The notes beneath the pieces were generated by a model that worked only from the letters and a program-made list of their open reading frames with translations, ran no database searches and was not told the DNA's origin. A DNA stretch of 39,428 nt, from the IMG/VR virus record IMGVR_UViG_3300048922_000476, positions 1-39,428 of that record. One strand, 5' to 3'. The stretch comes from a virus. Below are positions 26,640 to 34,911 of this stretch, piece after piece (position 1 is the stretch's first letter; every line of letters starts with the position of its first letter). The position numbers were made by a program, and so were the translations under genes.

Positions 26640-29041
26640 TGCGCGCCACCCCCGTCTCCCTGATCGGCGGCTTCTACGCTGACGACACGCTGCCGTGGTC
26701 GTGCCAGGACACTGTGAACTGGCTTCCGGTGATGGCGGAGGTCGAGGGCACGCTGACGCCGAGCAAGCTGGCGACGCCGCCGGGCCTGATGCCGTACCAG
26801 CAGATCGGCACCGGGCCGATTCGCGGCATGCACGACCTGGAGGGTGGCCGCTTCATCGTATCGGGCCGGTATCTGTATCGGATCAACAATCAGGGTGCTG
26901 CCACCCAGATCGGCACGATTCCCGGCGTCGGCCGCGTCACGATGACGCACAACCAGTTCAAGACCGGCTACCAGATGCTGATCGAGAACGGGCAGGGCGG
27001 CGGCGGGTACGTCTACGACTCGAACACGCAGACGCTGGCGCGCATCACGGACGAGGGCTATCCGGGTTCGATCTCATCGGACTATCTCGATTCCTACCTG
27101 CTCGGCGTGGAGCCGCAGGGCCGCTACTGGTTCCATAGCAATCTGGCTGACGCCACCGACTACAACACGTTGGATCGCTACGAGTCCGAGGCATCGCCGG
27201 ACAAGATCGTCGGCCTGGCGGTGAGCCAGTTCGAAGTGGTGGTGTTCAACCAGCGCACGATCGAGTTCTTCTACAACGCAGGCGGTGCAACTGGCACGTT
27301 CCAGAACCGCCGGCAGTCGATCACTCGTGGCTGCGCGTCGCGCCACAGCATCGCCAAGCTGGACAACACCCTGTTCTGGCTGGGGGATGACGGTGTGGTC
27401 TACCGGTTGGAAGGCTACTCGGCGCGTCCGGTGTCTACCGGCCCGATGCACCGTGCCTTCGCCGGCAAGAACTGGGCCGAGGCCTTCGCCTTCACCTGGG
27501 AGGACCGCGGATTCAAGGTCTACTACCTGACCTTCCCGGACGGTATGACCTTCGGCTATGACGTGGTGTCGGGCCTGTGGACGCGCCGGGAGTCTTTCGG
27601 CCTCAACCGCTGGCGCCTGAGCCACACGGTGAAGTGGGGTGATAAGTGGTACGGCGGCGACTACCAGAATGGCCGCACCTGGGAGATTAAGTGGGATCAC
27701 AACCTTGAGGGCAGTCGTCCGATCATCGGACGCCGAATCAGCGGATATGTGCAGGACGCGCAGAGCAATGTGGTCATCCCCAATGCAGAGCTGATATTCG
27801 ACACGGGATCGGAAGCGACGCCGCTGCCTGTTTTGACTCTGACTGGTGACCAGCCCAACGGCGTGGTCGGCGATGATCCTGGAGCGATCGCCTACGTGGC
27901 CTCTGGCGGCCTTGAGCCGTACCAGTACGAGATCATCTCCGGCTCGCTTCCTGCGGGCCGCACGCTCAATCAGCAGACAGGCCAAGTCACCGGAACCTAC
28001 ACCACGTCCGGCTCATATGCCTGGACGATCCGCGCGACCGACGGCGAAGGCCTTGTCGCCTCGCTGGCGGACCAGTCGCAGGTGGTGGTCGGGAATGTGA
28101 CGGTCAGCCTCGTGACGAACCTCCCGCCGGCAGGGCCTGTCGGTACGATTTCGTGGTCGCCGGACGACCAGTATTTGGCGATCTCGACCAGCGCATCGCC
28201 CTACCTGTGGGTCTACAAGCGAGTAGGGGACACTTTCACCTCGCTTACCTTGCCTGCTACGGGCATGGCCGGACGCGCACAGGGGCTCACATGGTCTCCA
28301 GACGGTACGACTCTGGCCGTTGCGCCTGAAAGCACGGTGTTCCCGTTCGTGCTGCGCCGTACAGGCGACGCTTTCACGCTCCAGACACTTGGCGACCAGG
28401 CCATCAACCTTCAAGAGCGCGGGTTGGTATACAACGCGGCTGGAACTCGCCTGAAGCTGACCTATCAGAGCGCTATTTATGGCTGGTCGGTAGCTGGCGG
28501 CGTCTACACGGCCACCGGGAAGTCAGCGGACCTCCCCAACTCCAATGCGTACACGCTGGAGGCGAGCGATTGGTCTAGTGACGGGCAGCTCTTCGCCACC
28601 GGCCTCTCTACGACGCCGTGGCTCTGCCTATGGAGCTTGGCCGGCGAGGCATTCGTAGCGCAGTCGCTTCCTGCCGCGGTTGCATCCTCTGCGCTGCAGC
28701 CTCGGTTTGCTCCTGGTGCTGGATACATGGGCTGGGCTACCAGCGCCACGCCGTTCGTGAAGCTCTACCGCCGCAATGGCGCTGCCTACACCTTCACCGA
28801 AATGACCGGATTGCCGGCCGCTGACGCGACGGCCAATTGCTTCGAATGGTCGCCAACTACCGCGAATTTCGCAGTTGGTGGGAATGCTCTTCGAATTTAC
28901 AAGCGATCGGGCAACTCGGTGACGCTGACGACAACGTACGCAGTTGGCTCGGTAGTCGGGATTTCGTGGTCGCCTAGCGGCCAGTACATCGCCGCGCTGC
29001 GCAACGGCGGCACCACCATCCTCAAGGCGCAGATGACCTGA
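26639..29041 (+). CDS. P22 gp10-like DNA-stabilization protein with added Ig and propeller domains
   Basis: This 800-residue protein is larger than P22 gp10 (472). Residues 1-390 are the normal gp10 body: RATPVSLIGGFYADDTLPWS, the DTVNWLPVMAEVEG segment, ITRGCASRHSIAKLDNTLFW and NAELIFDTG at its end. Then comes an Ig-like domain (about 395-486, ASGGLEPYQYEIISGSLPAG, VTGTYTTSGSYAWTIRATDG; He_PIG type). Residues 498-800 are a seven-repeat beta-propeller with repeated WSPDDQYLAI/WSPDGTTLAV/WSPSGQYIAA motifs. The usual gp10 C-terminal domain is missing here and is instead the next gene. The added part may reach the surface and bind a host factor or another tail part. Confidence 0.9.
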   Translation: MRATPVSLIGGFYADDTLPWSCQDTVNWLPVMAEVEGTLTPSKLATPPGLMPYQQIGTGPIRGMHDLEGGRFIVSGRYLYRINNQGAATQIGTIPGVGRVTMTHNQFKTGYQMLIENGQGGGGYVYDSNTQTLARITDEGYPGSISSDYLDSYLLGVEPQGRYWFHSNLADATDYNTLDRYESEASPDKIVGLAVSQFEVVVFNQRTIEFFYNAGGATGTFQNRRQSITRGCASRHSIAKLDNTLFWLGDDGVVYRLEGYSARPVSTGPMHRAFAGKNWAEAFAFTWEDRGFKVYYLTFPDGMTFGYDVVSGLWTRRESFGLNRWRLSHTVKWGDKWYGGDYQNGRTWEIKWDHNLEGSRPIIGRRISGYVQDAQSNVVIPNAELIFDTGSEATPLPVLTLTGDQPNGVVGDDPGAIAYVASGGLEPYQYEIISGSLPAGRTLNQQTGQVTGTYTTSGSYAWTIRATDGEGLVASLADQSQVVVGNVTVSLVTNLPPAGPVGTISWSPDDQYLAISTSASPYLWVYKRVGDTFTSLTLPATGMAGRAQGLTWSPDGTTLAVAPESTVFPFVLRRTGDAFTLQTLGDQAINLQERGLVYNAAGTRLKLTYQSAIYGWSVAGGVYTATGKSADLPNSNAYTLEASDWSSDGQLFATGLSTTPWLCLWSLAGEAFVAQSLPAAVASSALQPRFAPGAGYMGWATSATPFVKLYRRNGAAYTFTEMTGLPAADATANCFEWSPTTANFAVGGNALRIYKRSGNSVTLTTTYAVGSVVGISWSPSGQYIAALRNGGTTILKAQMT

Positions 29042-29268
29042 TGGACGACACCGACCACTACGTCGAGGTCCGCTACAGCAAGGACGGCGGCCGCAACTGG
29101 AGCAACTGGAAGCGGCGTTCTCTGGGCGCGATCGGTGAGTACCAGAAGCGCATCAAGCTGAAGCGCATGGGTGTCGCCCGCACTTGGGTCTTCGATATCA
29201 AGGTGTCTTCGCCCCGCAAGCGCGACTTGCTCGGGGCTGTTGTGACCGTGGAAAGGACTGACGGCTGA
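29041..29268 (+). CDS. Detached C-terminal domain of gp10-like protein
   Basis: This 75-residue protein (HYVEVRYSKDGGRNWSNWKR, then GAIGEYQKRIKLKRMGVART) matches the domain that normally ends P22 gp10-like proteins (SxDGGxxWS, SLGxxGEY, RxLGxxR). Its ATG shares one base with the stop of the propeller-bearing gene (TGATG). The 390-residue gp10 body plus this domain equals about the length of P22 gp10, so the C-terminal domain has been split off. It probably binds back to the same tail ring. Confidence 0.8.
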   Translation: MDDTDHYVEVRYSKDGGRNWSNWKRRSLGAIGEYQKRIKLKRMGVARTWVFDIKVSSPRKRDLLGAVVTVERTDG

Positions 29269-29813
29269 TGCTAACCATTGACGATGCCCCCCTGGACGCG
29301 CAGGCGCTCCGGGCGGCGGGGCTGCGCGCGCCGTATGTGGATTGGCCCGGTCACGATGGCCAGGTCTACAAGCGCGTTTGCCTGACCGAGATCCCCGGCC
29401 TGCGGGATGCGATCGAGGCTCAGATGGGCCCGGTCGAAATGCTGGGCATGGCCTACCGGCTCAACTTCAACCACGAGTTGCCGAACGCAGCCATCCACTC
29501 GGACATGGGCTGGGGCACGCACGCCGCGGTGCTGTACCTGAGCGAAGGCGAGGGCGGCACGGCTTTCTGGCGGCACAAGGCCACGGGCGCTGCGCGCATC
29601 GAGCCGGGCGACATGGGCCTGTTTGAGCAGGTCTGCCACGACTGGGACGACGCGAGCAAGTGGGACCAGGTCGGCCTGGCTGAAATGAAGCTCGGGCGCC
29701 TACTGATCTACGAATCCGCACTGTTCCACAGCCGCTGGCCGTTCGAGGCCTTCGGCACCGATCACGACTCTGGCCGCCTCGTTGCGGTCGCCTTCTTTAC
29801 CCCGAGGGGCTGA
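29268..29813 (+). CDS. 2-oxoglutarate/Fe(II) oxygenase-like protein (DUF6445 type)
   Basis: This 181-residue protein has a double-stranded beta-helix layout with a HxD...H...R set: His77-Ser-Asp79 in AIHSDMGWGTHAAVLYLS, His154 in ALFHSRWPF, and Arg170 in SGRLVAVAFF. These are the usual iron and 2-oxoglutarate ligands. It resembles a phage protein family often placed near structural genes. Substrate is unknown; a protein or DNA hydroxylation role is possible. It starts with a shared base after the gp10 C-terminal gene and is directly coupled to a GNAT gene. Confidence 0.75.
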   Translation: MLTIDDAPLDAQALRAAGLRAPYVDWPGHDGQVYKRVCLTEIPGLRDAIEAQMGPVEMLGMAYRLNFNHELPNAAIHSDMGWGTHAAVLYLSEGEGGTAFWRHKATGAARIEPGDMGLFEQVCHDWDDASKWDQVGLAEMKLGRLLIYESALFHSRWPFEAFGTDHDSGRLVAVAFFTPRG

Positions 29814-30262
29814 TGACCACCATCCGCAAAGGAACTCTGGCCGACGTGCCGGAGATCGTCCGCATGTCCGCAGCTTTCTACCCGACCACCCATTACGCCC
29901 AGTGGTGCGACATGGACGAGGAGACGGTGGCCGATCTGGCGTCCAGCCTGATCGAGAACCACATCTTCTTCGTGGCCGAGGACGGCGACCGCCTGGTGGG
30001 CATGGTCGGGCTCTTCATCATCCCCTTCATGTTCAACCGACACGCCACGTCCGCCGGCGAGGTCGTGTGGTGGGTCGATCCGGAGGCGCGCGGCTCCCGC
30101 GTTGCCGCCTCGTTGCTCCAGGCAGTCGAATGCGCCTGCCGCGATGCCGGCGCCGACCGCATCCAGATGGTGCACATGCCCAACAGCCCGCCGCAGGCCG
30201 CCGCTCTCTACGAGCGACTGGGCTACTCCCGATCCGAAATCAGCTACACCAAGGACATCTGA
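29813..30262 (+). CDS. GNAT-family acetyltransferase
   Basis: This 149-residue protein has a GNAT fold: DVPEIVRMSAAFYP at the start, HIFFVAEDGDRLVGMVGLFI, acetyl-CoA motif A (VVWWVDPEARGSRVAASLL with R93-G94-S95), and motif B (AALYERLGYSRSE). It should transfer an acetyl group from acetyl-CoA to an unknown target. Its ATG shares a base with the upstream oxygenase-like stop, so the two are probably co-translated. The pair sits among virion genes and may modify virion proteins, small molecules or the host. Confidence 0.85.
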   Translation: MTTIRKGTLADVPEIVRMSAAFYPTTHYAQWCDMDEETVADLASSLIENHIFFVAEDGDRLVGMVGLFIIPFMFNRHATSAGEVVWWVDPEARGSRVAASLLQAVECACRDAGADRIQMVHMPNSPPQAAALYERLGYSRSEISYTKDI

Positions 30263-30264
30263 CC

Positions 30265-30996
30265 ATGGCCGCACTCACCGCAGCAGCAGTCGTTGCCGCC
30301 GGCAGCGCGTACGCCGCCAACCGCCAAGGCGCGGCACAGAAGAAGGCAGGCCGGGCGCAGGCCAGCGCGGCCCAACAGACGCTGGACCAGCAGCAGGCGC
30401 TGTACAACAACGCTGTGGAGGGCGCGCAGCCCTACGCGCAGGCTGGCACCAAAGCGCTCGGCCAGCTTGAGGCAGTCAACCGCGGGGATTACTCAGGGTT
30501 CGAGAACGCCCCAGACTACCTGTTCGCTCGAGATCAGGGCATCCAAGGCCTCGACCGCGGCGCAGCTGCTCGTGGCGGCCTGTACTCGGGTGGCGCTGAC
30601 GCCGATCGGATGGCCTTCGCCTCCGGCCTCGCAAGCCAGAACCTCGGCCAGTACACCAATCGCCTCATGGGCCTGACGCAGCTGGGTTCCAACACCCAGC
30701 AGTACCTCGGCCAATTGGGCCAGAACTACGGCAACCAGTACGCAAACGCAATGGGCATCAAGGGGCAGGCGAACGGAATGGTGGCGAGCGCTGGTGCGGG
30801 CGCTCAGGCGGGCTACGGCAATGCCCTGGCGGCCGGCGCGGGCGCATACCTGGGCGCAGGCGGCGGCGGGGGCGGTGGTGGCCTGTCGGGCTTCATGGGC
30901 AGCACCGGTGGTACGCAGCAGGGAAGCATGAGCGGCTTCGGCAACAACCTTCCAAACTTCATGGCCATGGGCCGCAACTCGAGCTGGGGTGGCTGA
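30265..30996 (+). CDS. Ejection protein (P22 gp7-like position)
   Basis: This 243-residue protein is Ala/Gly/Gln rich and low complexity: KKAGRAQASAAQQTLDQQQA, then YAQAGTKALGQLEAVNRGDY, DRGAAARGGLYSGGADADR and a Gly run at about 194-205. Its central helices and position before two larger ejection genes fit the first of the P22 gp7/gp20/gp16 set. These proteins are ejected with DNA and form a channel through the cell envelope. The family call relies on layout and composition. Confidence 0.75.
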   Translation: MAALTAAAVVAAGSAYAANRQGAAQKKAGRAQASAAQQTLDQQQALYNNAVEGAQPYAQAGTKALGQLEAVNRGDYSGFENAPDYLFARDQGIQGLDRGAAARGGLYSGGADADRMAFASGLASQNLGQYTNRLMGLTQLGSNTQQYLGQLGQNYGNQYANAMGIKGQANGMVASAGAGAQAGYGNALAAGAGAYLGAGGGGGGGGLSGFMGSTGGTQQGSMSGFGNNLPNFMAMGRNSSWGG

Positions 30997-30997
30997 C

Positions 30998-32473
30998 ATG
31001 GCAGATTTCCAACAGAATTTCCTCGCCTCGCTGCAGGGCGGCTTGAACATCGGCCAGCAGGTGCGCGGCGTGCAGGACCGCAACAAAATCAACCAGCTCG
31101 CCTCGCTGGCCTATCAGGCTCCGGCTGATCAGCGTCAAGGGATTCTTGGTCAGGCTGCCGCGATCGATGCCACATCTGCAGGCGCGCTGGATAAGCAGCT
31201 CGGCAACAGTGACGACCAGCGCAACAAGACGATGGCCAACATGGCGCAGCTGCTCGTGAACGCGCCTGAGCAGGCGCGCGCCGGCCTGTACCAGCAGATG
31301 GTTCCGACGCTTGCCAAGTTCGGATTGCAGGACCTGCCGCAGCAGTACGACGCCCAGACGGCCCCGATCATCGATCAGGCCGCACGGTCCATCTATCAGG
31401 CGTACAGCGGGACCGCCGGCCAGACGCCAACCGATGTCCGATCCTTCCAGATGATGACGCAGGGCTTGTCGGCAGAAGACCGTGAGAAGGCTCGCCGAGT
31501 CCAGCTCGGCTTGGACGGCCGCGCGTCTTCGTCTGGCTACAGCCAAGTCAAGGTCACCGGGGCCGATGGCCGCGAGCGTATTGGCGTGCTCAATGGCCGC
31601 ACCGGCCAAATTGATCTTCCAGATGGGACCAGCTTCAACCCGCAGAACGGAGCGATCACCCCCACCCAAGGCGCTTCGCAGATGCTCCCGCCGGGTGGAG
31701 GGCAGCAGGTTCTGGAGCAGGATGCGGCGATGGCCAACCAGATGATCGCGGCCGGTATCCCTGCCGAACAGGTGGACGCATTCCTCGCCAACCGGGCAGC
31801 GAGCTTCAACGGCGGCTCGGCTCCGCAGCCAGTGGCCGCCAGCAACCCCAGCGCCTTCGTCGGCCGGGCCCCGGAAGAGCAGGCCGCAGCCACCGAAGCC
31901 GCCAAGCTCGGCGTCCAGCAGCAGTACTTGCCGCAGGAACTCGCCTTGCGCACTGATGCCGCGCTCCGGCAGGAATCCGGAAAGGCCGCAGTGTCAGCTC
32001 AGGCCGACCAGAACAAGACGCAGGTCACGCGCGTACGCGACGCAAACACGGCACTGGACCTGCTTGACCAGGCTGAAGCGCTGCTGCCGATGGCGACTGG
32101 CAGTTTCGCGGGCGCAGCTCTCGATCGTGGCGCTGCAGCTTTTGGCCGATCGACGGAGGGTGCCCGCGCCACCGCCGGGTTGAAGGCGATCGGCGGCCAG
32201 CTCACCTCGAAGATGCCCCGAATGGAAGGCCCGCAGTCCGACAAGGACGTGCAGCTTTACAAGGAGATGGCGGGCGATCTCGCGAACGATACGCTGCCGG
32301 TGGAAACCCGTATGGCGGCACTGCGCGTGATCCGTGGGCTGCAGCAGAAATATGCAGGCGGCGGCCGTAGCGCTGATGCTCCTCGCCGAGTTCAGTCCGC
32401 CGAGGACTACAACGCTCTGCCGAGCGGAGCACTGTTCATCGCGCCTGACGGCACCCAGCGGAGGAAGCGCTGA
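30998..32473 (+). CDS. Ejection protein (P22 gp20-like position)
   Basis: This 491-residue protein is helical and Gln/Ala rich: QGGLNIGQQVRGVQDRNKIN, then ASLAYQAPADQRQGILGQAA and ALDLLDQAEALLPMATGSFA. A long middle region with SGYSQVKVTGADGRERIGVL could be a small beta domain. Position between the gp7-like and gp16-like genes fits gp20. The ATG at 30998 is preferred over an in-frame GTG 9 nt earlier. Confidence 0.75.
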   Translation: MADFQQNFLASLQGGLNIGQQVRGVQDRNKINQLASLAYQAPADQRQGILGQAAAIDATSAGALDKQLGNSDDQRNKTMANMAQLLVNAPEQARAGLYQQMVPTLAKFGLQDLPQQYDAQTAPIIDQAARSIYQAYSGTAGQTPTDVRSFQMMTQGLSAEDREKARRVQLGLDGRASSSGYSQVKVTGADGRERIGVLNGRTGQIDLPDGTSFNPQNGAITPTQGASQMLPPGGGQQVLEQDAAMANQMIAAGIPAEQVDAFLANRAASFNGGSAPQPVAASNPSAFVGRAPEEQAAATEAAKLGVQQQYLPQELALRTDAALRQESGKAAVSAQADQNKTQVTRVRDANTALDLLDQAEALLPMATGSFAGAALDRGAAAFGRSTEGARATAGLKAIGGQLTSKMPRMEGPQSDKDVQLYKEMAGDLANDTLPVETRMAALRVIRGLQQKYAGGGRSADAPRRVQSAEDYNALPSGALFIAPDGTQRRKR

Positions 32474-34653
32474 TGGCCAATCCTTGGGATAACGACCCGG
32501 TTGTCCAGCAATCTGGACTGGGCCAGTTCGGCTCAGGAAACATCGACCTGACGAACCGGCCCAAAGTGCGAAACTCCGACGGGAGTATTTCGACTGTCCG
32601 CTCGATGTCTGCGAACTTCGATGGCCAGGAGGTTCTTCTTCCCACCGTCAGCGACGATGGGAGGGTCATGACGGATGACGAGGCTATCGACCAGTACCGG
32701 AAAACCGGGCGATTCCTCGGGAAGTTCAGCACGGTAGATGAGGCAAACGCCTACGCCGACCGCCTGCATCAAAAGCAAGAGCAGATGTATGCCGATTCCA
32801 GCAACCCGTGGGACCAAGACCCGATCGTTGATGAAGGCGGCCAGGCGCCGCTGGAGATCGATATCGTTGGCGGCGTTCGCGAGAGTGACCGAGCGGCGCA
32901 GCAGGCCACAGCGAACCCGACCGATGACATGAGCGGTCTTGATCGCTTCAGTGCCGGCGTGGGCAAGTCCTTGGTCGACACCTATCAGGGACTGAAGCAG
33001 TCAGCGGTTGAGGGCCAGCCCACCGGTTTGGCGGCGATCAACTCTGGCGTCCTTGGGCTTCTGCAGGGCCGAGGATTCACAGAAAGCGCCCTTGGTGGAC
33101 TGTCTGAGCTGGGTCAGGCGCGCCAACAGATGCGCCAGGAGACTGCCAATCGGCGCGAGCTTGACCGCCCGCTACTGGATACCGGCGCAGGCATGTCCGG
33201 CAACGTTCTCGGCACGATCGCGCAGCTTCTCGGCCCCGGCCTCGCCGCACGTGGGACGGCAGCGGCCCCAGCACTGCTCCCCACTACCATCCGGGGCAAT
33301 GCGCTGCAGGGTGCTGTCATCGGTTCAGTCCAGCCCGCCGCCAGCACTGACGAGCGCGGGGTGAATGCACTCGTTGGCTTGGCCGGCGGCGGCGGCGGTG
33401 TAGGTGTGGCAAAGCTGGGCGGCGCGACCTACAACGCACTGGCGGGCCTCGGCCGGAGCGGGCTCTCGACCGCCGATCGAGGCGCTGCACAGGTCCTGAT
33501 GCGCGAGGCCTCAGACCCCGCGGCGCTGCAGCGGGTGGCTCCGTCTCAGGTTGATGGCGTACAGCGAACACTGGCCGAGGAAACGCTTGATCCGGGCATC
33601 GCACGCCTGGAGCGCACGTCCCGTAGCACCGGCGGGCAGTTCGATGCGATCGACCGAGCCAACAATGCTGCGCGCGTCCGCGCGCTGGAGACGTTCGCTC
33701 AAGACGAAACGGCGCTGGCGGCGGCAACTCGCGCGCGCAACCAGGACACCAAGGCGCTGCGCGAGCAGGCCATGCAGGACCGCGGCGTTGATGTTGCCGC
33801 AGTCCGCAGCGTTCTGGATCGCCAGCTGGAGTCCACTGCGACCCGTCCCTCGGTCCAGTCGGCCCTTCTGGATGTTCAGCGCTCACTGGATGAGGCGGGC
33901 AACGATGTCTTCAGCCTCTACGGCACCCGCAAGTACATCGATGACCTCCTGAGCGGAAAGGCCGGCAGCGACAAGTCCTATGCCAAGGCTGCGACGAAGG
34001 AGCTTATGCAGATCAAGGGCGCGCTGGACTCCAAACTCGCAGATGCCTCACCCAGCTTCTCTCAGTACCTGGAGAAGTACCGCGACATGTCAGGCCCCAT
34101 CAACCGCATGCAGGTCGGCCAGGCACTGACCGGGCGAGGCTCAGGCGGCGCGGTGCTTGATCCGGTGACTGGCGTGCAGGTTCTGACGCCAGCCCAGTTC
34201 AGCAAGGCGTCGCGCTCTCTGGACGACGTTGCTGCCAAGGCGACCGGATTCAAGAAGGCCAAGGCTGCTGACATCCTTCGCCCCGGCGATATCGCGATCA
34301 TCAAGTCGATCCAGGACGATCTCGAGCGGCAGGCATTCCGGGCCACGGCAGGCAGCGGCGGCAACTCCCAGACCTTCGAGCGCCTTGGCGTCCAAGACCG
34401 AATCGCCAAGGGCGCAGGACGTGAAGCAATGGGGCTGATCCCCGGTGGCCGCTACGTTGGCGACCTGCTCGACATCCTGGACAAGAGCAAGAACGACCAG
34501 TTGAAGGAACGGCTGGCCTATCTGCTCGCGAACCCTGAGGAAGCTCGGCGCGTGCTCAATGCGCTGCCGCCGACGGGTGCATCTGCTGTGCGCGGAGCAC
34601 TGGAACAGCTTGCGATGGCGACTGGCCGATCGGCTCAGCCGTCGACCGATTAG
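32473..34653 (+). CDS. Ejection protein (P22 gp16-like position)
   Basis: This 726-residue protein is the largest and last ejection-type protein. The N-terminus has a small recurring phage virion module (RPKVRNSDGSISTVRSMSAN, then EVLLPTVSDDGRVMTDDEAI and YADRLHQKQEQMY), flanked by a duplicated NPWDxDP motif at residues 3-9 and 111-117. The rest is Ala/Gly-rich and helical, with AGMSGNVLGTIAQLLGPGLA and GLAGGGGGVGVAKLGG as membrane-like segments. Its last 4 nt overlap a gene on the other strand. Confidence 0.78.
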   Translation: MANPWDNDPVVQQSGLGQFGSGNIDLTNRPKVRNSDGSISTVRSMSANFDGQEVLLPTVSDDGRVMTDDEAIDQYRKTGRFLGKFSTVDEANAYADRLHQKQEQMYADSSNPWDQDPIVDEGGQAPLEIDIVGGVRESDRAAQQATANPTDDMSGLDRFSAGVGKSLVDTYQGLKQSAVEGQPTGLAAINSGVLGLLQGRGFTESALGGLSELGQARQQMRQETANRRELDRPLLDTGAGMSGNVLGTIAQLLGPGLAARGTAAAPALLPTTIRGNALQGAVIGSVQPAASTDERGVNALVGLAGGGGGVGVAKLGGATYNALAGLGRSGLSTADRGAAQVLMREASDPAALQRVAPSQVDGVQRTLAEETLDPGIARLERTSRSTGGQFDAIDRANNAARVRALETFAQDETALAAATRARNQDTKALREQAMQDRGVDVAAVRSVLDRQLESTATRPSVQSALLDVQRSLDEAGNDVFSLYGTRKYIDDLLSGKAGSDKSYAKAATKELMQIKGALDSKLADASPSFSQYLEKYRDMSGPINRMQVGQALTGRGSGGAVLDPVTGVQVLTPAQFSKASRSLDDVAAKATGFKKAKAADILRPGDIAIIKSIQDDLERQAFRATAGSGGNSQTFERLGVQDRIAKGAGREAMGLIPGGRYVGDLLDILDKSKNDQLKERLAYLLANPEEARRVLNALPPTGASAVRGALEQLAMATGRSAQPSTD

Positions 34654-34808
34654 AAGTAGCGCTCCTTGGTGAGGATCTCGCGCCATTTCTTGCTGGGCAC
34701 GAGGAGCTTCACCAGCTTGTTGCCGCCCTTGATGGCCAAAAGCCAGTACAGGTAGGCGAACACCGGAACGAAGACAGCCTTCAGGCCAACGGCGTACAGC
34801 CAGTTCAT
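34650..34808 (-). CDS. Antisense small membrane protein at the immI-like position
   Basis: This 52-residue protein (MNWLYAVGLKAVFVPVFAYL at its start) has one or two membrane segments (VFVPVFAYLYWLLAIKGG) and a basic end (VPSKKWREILTKERYF). It is on the opposite strand to all late genes, between the gp16-like and tail fibre genes, the place where P22 carries immI and sieA. AAGGA lies 8 nt before the ATG, and an extended -10 box further upstream would give its own promoter, so it is probably expressed in the lysogen. A superinfection-exclusion role is a reasonable guess only. Confidence 0.6.
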   Translation of the reverse strand: MNWLYAVGLKAVFVPVFAYLYWLLAIKGGNKLVKLLVPSKKWREILTKERYF

Positions 34809-34835
34809 CGGGATCGTCCTTGGATGGATGGCCGA

Positions 34836-34844
34836 ATCCTACCA
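34836..34844 (-). promoter_or_regulatory. Extended -10 promoter of the antisense gene
   Basis: On the minus strand TGGTAGGAT reads as an extended -10 (TGN-TAGGAT), about 28 nt before the ATG at 34808. There is no good -35 box, which extended -10 promoters do not need. It supports independent expression of the small membrane protein. Confidence 0.45.
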
Positions 34845-34871
34845 CCGCCGGACCACTGCCGCGTTATCCAC

Positions 34872-34895
34872 AGCCCGCCCTGAGCGGGCTTTTTT
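34872..34895 (+). terminator. Rho-independent terminator before the tail fibre genes
   Basis: AGCCCGC, loop CCTGA, GCGGGCT is followed by TTTTTT. It lies about 220 nt after the last ejection gene and just before the fibre gene start, so fibre expression needs antitermination or read-through. It also insulates the antisense gene's promoter. Confidence 0.85.
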
Positions 34896-34911
34896 ATTGC
34901 CTGGAGCACCC

